Source of the DNA: Penaeus vannamei
Lineage: Eukaryota > Arthropoda > Malacostraca > Decapoda > Penaeidae
Direction: 5' to 3'
DNA: 12,500 nucleotides
NCBI RefSeq assembly: GCF_042767895.1
Contig: NC_091589.1
Span: 25,192,236-25,204,735, forward strand
The notes beneath the pieces were generated by a model. It was given only the letters and a program-made list of their open reading frames with translations, was not told the origin of the DNA and did no database searches. Below are positions 7,821-12,500 of the stretch, in pieces. Each line of letters starts with the position of its first letter. The stretch's first letter is position 1. The position numbers were made by a program, and so were the translations under genes.

Positions 7821-8515
7821 TAAGAGACAGAGGGGAGACTGGTAGAGGAACGAAGGGCAGTTAGAGAAGGGAGAAAGAATCCATAAGGCGAAAAAGAGAT
7901 AAGGAAGGAAAAGGAAGAATGGGGGAGATGGTGAAGAAAGAAAGGCAGGCAGGGGAGGGAGCTCAGTAAAAAGGTAGATGGTAAAAATAAAGAAAATAAA
8001 AGAAGGAGAGTCAATAGGAGAAAAGCGTGGATAATCAAACCGATAAAGACGATTCCTTTATCACTCAGCTCGCCACTTTCAACCTAACAGTTGTCCAAGT
8101 AAAACTAAAAAAAAAAAATAGATAATGAAAATAGAAAGATGAACGTAGATACAGAAAAAAGGAAAGAAATATAAATAGATCTTTCTTTTCCCACGTCATA
8201 AATTTCCCTAAGGTAAAAATAAACATGGAAAGATTGAAAAAATAACTTATAAGAGCACAAACAGAAAGTAGGGAAAAGAAAAGAAGAAATTATGGAAAAA
8301 TATAGAAAAAACACTGGAAATAATGATTTACTGTAATGTCCGTGATTTTATTACAGATATTAATAGTTTATTTTAATAGTTACTAAAACTAAGAAATGTG
8401 AAGACATCAGTAGATTTGAATATGAAAAAAATAAACGAAAAAATTGCAGTTTTTTATTTTACTTTCTATTTAATTTATTTTTGGACATATGATATACCAT
8501 AATATATAAGAGAAT
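7821..8515 (+). repeat. Composite unit 3 (purine-B-D, B truncated)
   Basis: Purine tract about 7822-8036 (includes AAGGAAAAGGAAGAATGGGG), left part of block B at 8036-8097, a pyrimidine/AT linker with CATAAATTTCCCTAAGG (about 8198) that resembles CATAAAAGTTCCCTTGG at 9624 in unit 5, then block D from ACACTGGAAATAATG (8311) with AGACATCAGT at 8402. Confidence 0.65.
8036..8097 (+). repeat. Block B, copy 3 (left part only)
   Basis: CCGATAAAGACGATTCCTTT, ATCACTCAGCTCGCCACTTT and CAACCTAACAGTTGTCC match the first 60 bp of block B. The centre with the CCCGGG region is missing. Confidence 0.75.
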
Positions 8516-9207
8516 AAAGGCAGATGGAAGAATGTTAGAGGGAGGAAGAGCAACTAGAGAAGAGAGAGGGAAGGGAAAGGAAGAATGGGGAGATATAGTG
8601 CAGAAAGAAAGATAGTGGAGACGGATGAGACAAAGAAAGGTAGATGGGAGGAAGGTAAAAAAGGATGTAAGGGAAGGTTGATAAAGAAGAAATAAAAAGA
8701 AATGGGAATAGAGCGTGGAGTGAGAAGCGTTACTAATTCAAGCGATAAGGGCGATCCCTCTATCACATAGGATGCCAATTTCAACTAATATCTAAAATAT
8801 ATAAATTGTATAAAGCAAAGAGTAAAAAAAGAAAAAAACTTTCTTCCAAAGCTTAATTGTTCCCTAGGGTTAAAGTAAGAAGAATAATGAGAAAAGAAAA
8901 AGAACAAATAAAAAAGAAGTAAAGGAGTAGGGAAAATAAAAGAAGGAAACGAAGGAAATTTAAGGGGAAAAACGAGAAACACTGGTTAAATGTATAAATA
9001 TATATAGAACATCGTAACAGTAATTTATTGTAATGTCAGTGATTTTATTACAACTGTCACCGGTGCTTATTTTATCACTATTAAAAGTGCGAAAACTAAA
9101 GTCATCAGTAGATTTAAATATATTGATATTCAAAGTATATAAATTCATTGTTGGATCTAAATTAAATGTTTTTGCTAAGATATCCGCAATCGAAACTTAA
9201 TATATAT
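8516..9207 (+). repeat. Composite unit 4 (purine-B-D, B truncated)
   Basis: Purine tract about 8517-8735, including GAGCGTGGAGTGAGAAGC immediately before block B (compare GAGCGTGGAGTAAAAAATAA in unit 5), left part of block B at 8730-8786, a linker with GTTCCCTAGGGTTAAAG (about 8860), then block D from AAACACTGG (8977) with AGTCATCAGT at 9100. Confidence 0.65.
8730..8786 (+). repeat. Block B, copy 4 (left part only)
   Basis: TTACTAATTCAAGCGATAAG, GGCGATCCCTCTATCAC and GGATGCCAATTTCAAC match the left part of block B; the sequence then leaves the block at ACTAATATC. Confidence 0.75.
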
Positions 9208-9417
9208 TCAGGCAAAGGGAGACAGTGGGGAGAGTGGTAGAGGGGGAAATGTAGATAGAGAAGGGAGAGAGATTCCATGAGGCGGAAAGGGAAAGGAAGG
9301 GGAGAAGGAGCCAAAGAAAGGTAGATAGAGAGAGGGGGCAGAGGATGAAAGAAGTGAGGGAAGGTAAAAAGAGAAGAATTAAATGGAAGGGGAAGAGCGT
9401 GGAGTAAAAAATAAGCA

Positions 9418-9577
9418 TTGCTAATCAAAGCAATAAGGGCGATCCTTCTATCAAGCAGCTTACCAATTTCAACCTAACGAACGTCGACACACTGACCCGG
9501 GTTCTTCACCAACGCACAAATCATAAACTGATTCTTTGGAAGACAATTTCTCCCAATTTGCTTCGCTGGGGATGAAG
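9418..9577 (+). repeat. Block B, copy 5 (complete)
   Basis: Complete copy. Positions 9418-9549 match 10307-10438 with two mismatches in 132 (9462 A/G and 9486 G/C) and no gap. Includes CACTGACCCGGGTTCTTC and ACAAATCATAAACTGATTC. On the minus strand a short frame reads through the block but stops at the same place as in copy 6 and is out of phase with copy 1. Confidence 0.92.
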
Positions 9578-9700
9578 AGAGAAAATAAAATGGAAGGAGA
9601 AAGCGACAAAAAACATCTTATGGCATAAAAGTTCCCTTGGATGAATAGAAGAAACAATGAAAAAATGGGAAGAAGCAAAAAAACAGTAACGAAAAATAGA

Positions 9701-9795
9701 TACAGAAATCATAGAACACGAAAACGAAGAAAATAGGAAAAAAACAAAAAACGAAAACAAAATCCATGAATTATAATTGATACTGCTCTAGTCGC
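9701..9795 (+). repeat. Recent duplicate segment, left copy
   Basis: Ninety-five bases that match 10687-10781 (offset 986) with two mismatches near 9783 and 9786. Includes CATAGAACACGAAAACG and CCATGAATTATAATTGAT. The last 28 bp are the start of block A. Confidence 0.92.
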
Positions 9796-9818
9796 AAAAA
9801 AAAAAAAAAAAAAAAAAA
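9768..9818 (+). repeat. Truncated block A start joined to poly(A)23
   Basis: Block A begins as in copy 4 (GAATTATAATTGATA...TAGTCGC) but after GTCGC the sequence becomes 23 consecutive A (9796-9818). The rest of block A is absent. The A-run may have grown from the AAAA present at the same place in copy 4, or may mark an insertion or deletion junction. Confidence 0.75.
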
Positions 9819-9869
9819 CATTGAGGAAAAACAACAGAAAACACTGGAAATAAAATCATACAAAATGAA

Positions 9870-9897
9870 ATGATAAAACTATACGAAGTTTTATCAT
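9870..9897. repeat. Perfect 11-bp hairpin in unit 5
   Basis: ATGATAAAACT at 9870-9880 pairs with AGTTTTATCAT at 9887-9897, 6-nt loop ATACGA. Block D copies in the other units do not show this palindrome. Confidence 0.75.
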
Positions 9898-10306
9898 GGA
9901 ATAGTAACAAATTCCATTGTTCCTAAAAGTGTGAAAACCAAAGGTCTTCAGTAAATTTGAATATAAAGAAATTGAAAGAAAATTTTATAGGTATTTGTAG
10001 CACATTTCGAGGCTTAAGCTATTTTTGCAAATAAGTTGTCAGTTATCAAAATATATTACATTTATTTATAATTAAGTAAATAGAGGCAGAGCAAAGAAGG
10101 GATAGAGATTCCATGAGGCAAAAAAAGGAGAGGGAAGGAAAAGGAAGAATGAGAGAGATGGTAAAGAGAAAAAGCCAGCGAAGAAGTCAAAAGAAAGGCA
10201 GATGGAGAGAGGGAGCAGAAGATGAAAGAAGCGAGGGAAGGTGGAAAGAGAAGAAATAAAAGGAGGAAAGGGAATGGAAAAAATCGTGTGGAGTAAGAAT
10301 CATGCG

Positions 10307-10467
10307 TTGCTAATCAAAGCAATAAGGGCGATCCTTCTATCAAGCAGCTTGCCAATTTCAACCTAACGAACGTCCACACACTGACCCGGGTTCTTCACCA
10401 ACGCACAAATCATAAACTGATTCTTTGGAAGACAATTTTTCCCCAAAGATCTTCACTCAGGGTAAAG
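10307..10467 (+). repeat. Block B, copy 6 (complete)
   Basis: Near-identical to copy 5 up to 10438; after that the two differ (TTTCCCCAAAGATCTTCACTC here). This 3' part is closer to copy 1 (CATAGATCTTCGCCCGGG), which suggests mixing of sequence between units and not simple descent of copy 6 from copy 5. Confidence 0.92.
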
Positions 10468-10538
10468 GTAAGAAAAAAACGGAAAAAGATGGAAAGGAGG
10501 AAATTGAAAGAAATCAATCGAAACCAGAAAAGATTAAT

Positions 10539-10551
10539 GGGGGGGGGGGGG
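10539..10551. repeat. G13 homopolymer
   Basis: Thirteen G in a row, about 20 bp before the TA array. Absent from unit 5, so part of the insertion that makes this unit about 97 bp longer between block B and the 95-bp duplicate. Confidence 0.95.
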
Positions 10552-10569
10552 AGAACTCAAAAGTAAGTG

Positions 10570-10572
<3 letters not shown>

Positions 10573-10618
<46 letters not shown>
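10573..10618. repeat. (TA)23 microsatellite
   Basis: Uninterrupted TA run of 46 bp inside unit 6. The open frame crossing it (10425-10676) is an artefact with an Ile-Tyr repeat. Confidence 0.97.
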
Positions 10619-10620
<2 letters not shown>

Positions 10621-10686
10621 CCATAATTCTCACCTACTGTAAAATTCATATAACGAATAGGAGAGAAAAGAAGTAAAATATATAAA

Positions 10687-10781
10687 TACAGAAATCATAG
10701 AACACGAAAACGAAGAAAATAGGAAAAAAACAAAAAACGAAAACAAAATCCATGAATTATAATTGATATTGGTCTAGTCGC
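10687..10781 (+). repeat. Recent duplicate segment, right copy
   Basis: Partner of 9701-9795. Here the segment continues into an intact block A. Confidence 0.92.
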
Positions 10782-10901
10782 AAAATTCCTCGATCGGTAT
10801 CAAATTCCATTAAATCCCTTTCCCAGCGAAAGTAAAAATGCTTTTTCCATCTATCTCAGAAGACTGGGGGAAAGAGTGAGTCAAGAAGAAAACAGAGAGA
10901 G
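10753..10901 (+). repeat. Block A, copy 4
   Basis: GAATTATAATTGATATTGG, CAAATTCCATTAAATCCC, AGTAAAAATGCTTTTTCC and GAAGACTGGGGGAAAGAGTG follow the block A order. Together with copy 1 at 1806 it brackets the composite array: the array starts and ends with block A in the same orientation. Confidence 0.75.
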
Positions 10902-11146
10902 AAAGAAAAAGGGGGAAAAGGCGACAGAGAGAGAGAAAGAAAAAGGGGGAGAGGGAGGGAGGGAGAGAGATAGAGGGAGGGGGAGGAAGGAAGGAGAGAT
11001 AGAGAATGAGAGAGATGCAAAGTGACGGGAGCGTGGGAAGGAGAGAGAAAGAGGGAGGGAAAATTAGAGAGAAATAATAAAGGGAGAGGAGAGAGAACTA
11101 GACTTAGAACGATGGGAATAATGATGAGATATGAGAGAGCAACAAA
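10857..11146 (+). repeat. Long polypurine tract
   Basis: About 290 bp, almost all A and G on the plus strand with scattered T and C. Contains GAGAGAGA runs and GGGAGG motifs. The minus-strand open frame 10856-11188 (Ser/Leu/Pro-rich) is the expected reading of polypyrimidine DNA and is not a gene. Confidence 0.8.
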
Positions 11147-11223
11147 CCCCCCCCCCCCTATATCCCTCCCTTTTCCTCTTCCGCTCAATTGCCCCTTTTT
11201 TCTTCCTTTTGCTTCCTCTTGTT
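11147..11223. repeat. C12 run and polypyrimidine tract
   Basis: Twelve C (11147-11158) followed by about 65 bp of C/T-rich plus strand (CCCTCCCTTTTCCTCTTCC). This directly abuts the preceding polypurine tract, so the purine strand flips here; it is the only sizeable flip in the right half of the window. Confidence 0.8.
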
Positions 11224-11440
11224 GTTAGAATTACAATATGGTAATAAAAATTAAATACAATAAGGATGATATTATTAATTAATTAATTAATAATTAATGA
11301 CTATTAGTAATGATTATATTGTCAATAACAAAAAAATGAAGCATTAATAGAATTCATAAATAGTAATGAAGATAAAAATATAAGAGTGAGAACATTTATG
11401 TAAAAATATTAGTAATAATTAAATTTTCAATACCAAGAGA
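11224..11440. other. AT-rich segment with (TTAA)n run
   Basis: AT-rich sequence with a TTAATTAATTAATTAA run at about 11275-11290. No gene, no block of the array. Confidence 0.5.
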
Positions 11441-11640
11441 TATGAAAATAAAAAATCACAATAATAATGATATTACTAATAATACTGCTAATGATAATAA
11501 CAATGGTGATAATCATAATCAAAATAGTGCTAGTGATGTCGATTACGATGACGGTGGTAATAATAATGACAACAATGCTACTATTGATAATAATACAAGA
11601 CTGAATGTAATAGTACAATATGAGGATTGTGATATATACT
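11441..11640. repeat. Degenerate AAT/GAT trinucleotide tract
   Basis: Imperfect AAT, GAT and ACT triplets on the plus strand over roughly 160 bp, giving an Asn/Asp-rich open frame (11442-11660). Compositional bias explains the frame; I do not call a gene. Confidence 0.6.
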
Positions 11641-11728
11641 GCCAATATTATACGGTTTGAATATGCAGATGTTTCGTATGCTAATGTTGAGGATGTAGAG
11701 ATTAGGAGCTCTAGTGTGTGTGTGCGTG

Positions 11729-11840
<112 letters not shown>

Positions 11841-12028
11841 AAGGAAAGAGCGAGAAAGAGAGATGGGGAAGGGAAAGAGTGAAAGAGAGAGAGAGAGAGA
11901 GAGCGGGGAAAGGAAAGAGCGAGAAAGAGAGAGGGGGGAGGGAAAGAGTAAGAAAGAGAGAGGGGGGAGGGAAAGAGTGAGAAAGAGAGAGAGGAGGAGG
12001 GAAAATGCGAAAGAGAGGGGGGTGGGGA
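11841..12028 (+). repeat. Purine minisatellite, about 30-bp unit, six copies
   Basis: Units begin at about 11841, 11869, 11909, 11939, 11968 and 11998. Each reads roughly AGGGAAAGAGTGAGAAAGAG followed by AG repeats and a G-run. Units 3, 4 and 5 are 29-30 bp and nearly identical; unit 2 is lengthened to 40 bp by extra GA; unit 6 is degenerate. It probably arose from the edge of the GA array. Confidence 0.85.
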
Positions 12029-12270
12029 AGACACACAAAGTTAGAAAGAATAAAAGCGAACCAGACAAAGAGAAAAAGAAAATGAAAGAGAAAGAACGAA
12101 AATCCAATCCAAGAACAAAGACAAAAGACAGAAAAAAAAACATTAACAACGAAACAAAGCACAGACACAATACCAAGAGACGAGGAAGAGAGAGGTAAAC
12201 AAGAAGAACCAAGAAGAGAGAGGGGACAAGAACAGGGAATCATAAAGATGAGGGGAGCTGCAGACACTTG
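12029..12270 (+). repeat. A-rich purine tract
   Basis: A/G-rich plus strand with interspersed C (ACAAAG, ACCAAG). It ends where sequence becomes mixed near 12280. The apparent minus-strand frames of 228-261 codons that span 11427-12267 are low-complexity Ser/Leu/Phe readings of this tract and the GA array. Confidence 0.65.
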
Positions 12271-12338
12271 GAAATGAGAGTCTTAGAAAGCCTTCTTCTT
12301 CCTCATCAATGTCTCTTCAAAATTTGGGGACGGTTTTG

Positions 12339-12434
12339 CACACACACACGTATGCACTGACGTCCACACACGTACATGGACAAATACACAGACATATACA
12401 TGGATACATATGCGTGAACACAAGTACACACGAG
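12339..12434. repeat. CA-rich degenerate simple repeat
   Basis: Starts with a CA run at 12339-12349 and continues with ACACGTAC, ACATATACATGG and similar motifs, a decayed CA/CATA microsatellite. Confidence 0.7.
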
Positions 12435-12450
12435 AAATGAAGTAGGATGA

Positions 12451-12500
12451 CAGATAGATAGACAGGTGGAAAACCAGTGATGTATGGATAGATAGGTAGA
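12451..12500. repeat. GATA-type tetranucleotide repeat, runs off window
   Basis: GATA/GACA motifs at 12451-12464 and GGATAGATAGGTAGA at 12486-12500. The repeat reaches the right edge, so its full length is unknown. Confidence 0.7.

Larger units (their letters stand above)
9208..10080 (+). repeat. Composite unit 5 (purine-B-D, with truncated A)
   Basis: Purine tract about 9210-9412, full block B at 9418-9577, an A-rich segment at 9701-9795 nearly identical to 10687-10781, a truncated block A start at 9768 cut by poly(A), then block D from ACACTGGAAATAAAATC (9841) with a variant GGTCTTCAGT at 9943. Unit length 873 bp, longer than units 2-4 because block B is complete and extra sequence is present. 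Confidence 0.7.
10081..10752 (+). repeat. Composite unit 6 (purine-B), last unit
   Basis: Purine tract about 10081-10297 (GATTCCATGAGGC at about 10107 is shared with unit 5 at about 9271), complete block B at 10307-10467, a G13 run and a TA array that unit 5 lacks, and the 95-bp duplicate at 10687. It runs into a full block A instead of a block D, so the array closes with A. Confidence 0.7.

Noticed and set aside
9424..9510. Block B as a tRNA-derived SINE with A and B boxes
   Set aside because: GGTTCTTCACC only loosely resembles a B box and no acceptable A box lies upstream. No cloverleaf can be drawn.
9418..9577. Block B as a coding exon on the minus strand
   Set aside because: The frame carries a stop after a short run and is shifted by a one-base indel in copy 1. 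Differences between copies do not spare codon positions.
1806..10901. CRISPR array
   Set aside because: Repeats are hundreds of bases long, diverged and of unequal spacing, and the sequence is clearly eukaryotic in character.
1806..10901. LTR retrotransposon with blocks A as terminal repeats
   Set aside because: No gag or pol reading frame, no primer-binding site or TG...CA ends that I can see, and block A also occurs internally at 3795 and 5134.

Overview
This window looks like non-coding DNA from a eukaryotic nuclear genome. It is AT-rich and crowded with microsatellites: two long (AT)n arrays near the left end, a third near the right, an (AC)13, a roughly 420-bp ATT/ATC array, and a (GA)n array of about 105 bp. 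I find no convincing protein-coding gene, rRNA, tRNA, CRISPR array or prokaryotic operon signal. The longest open frames are translations of microsatellites or purine tracts (poly-Ile/Asn, Ser-Leu, Arg-Glu, Ile-Tyr). A short stretch of TTAGG-like motifs at 4833-4892 matches the arthropod telomere unit. With the microsatellite density it suggests an arthropod, perhaps a decapod crustacean; that is an inference, and no gene anchors it.

Layout. (1) 1-1533: AT-rich sequence without obvious repeat structure, apart from homopolymers and small perfect hairpins. (2) 1534-1749: two (AT)n arrays. (3) About 1806-10901: a degenerate, composite, head-to-tail repeat array of roughly 9 kb. Five recurring parts can be recognised by eye, all in the same orientation. 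Block A (about 145 bp) is seen at 1806, 3795, 5134 and 10753, and truncated at 9768. Block E (up to about 740 bp, ending in the AGTCATCAGT motif) is seen at 2184, 3159, 4048 and 5845. Block B (about 150 bp, the least AT-rich) is seen at 6707, 7441 (right half), 8036 (left part), 8730 (left part), 9418 and 10307. Block D begins near AACACTGGAAATAAAAT and contains the same AGTCATCAGT motif. Purine-only tracts of 80-290 bp lie between the blocks. The left half (1.8-6.4 kb) is built from A/E units. The right half (6.4-10.9 kb) is built from purine-B-D units with a period near 700 bp. (4) 10857-11223: a polypurine tract that switches to polypyrimidine at a run of 12 C. (5) 11224-11710: AT-rich degenerate ATA/GAT sequence. 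(6) 11729-12270: (GA)n followed by a 30-bp purine minisatellite. (7) 12271-12500: CA- and GATA-type simple repeats.

The last two purine-B-D units share segments that are nearly identical (130 of 132 positions, and all but 2 of about 95), so part of the array expanded recently. The left half has diverged much further. Nothing here looks like genes acting together. The main biology is repeat turnover, strong strand asymmetry of purines, and sequences prone to non-B DNA. All alignments were made by eye, so block edges are approximate to about 10-20 bp.
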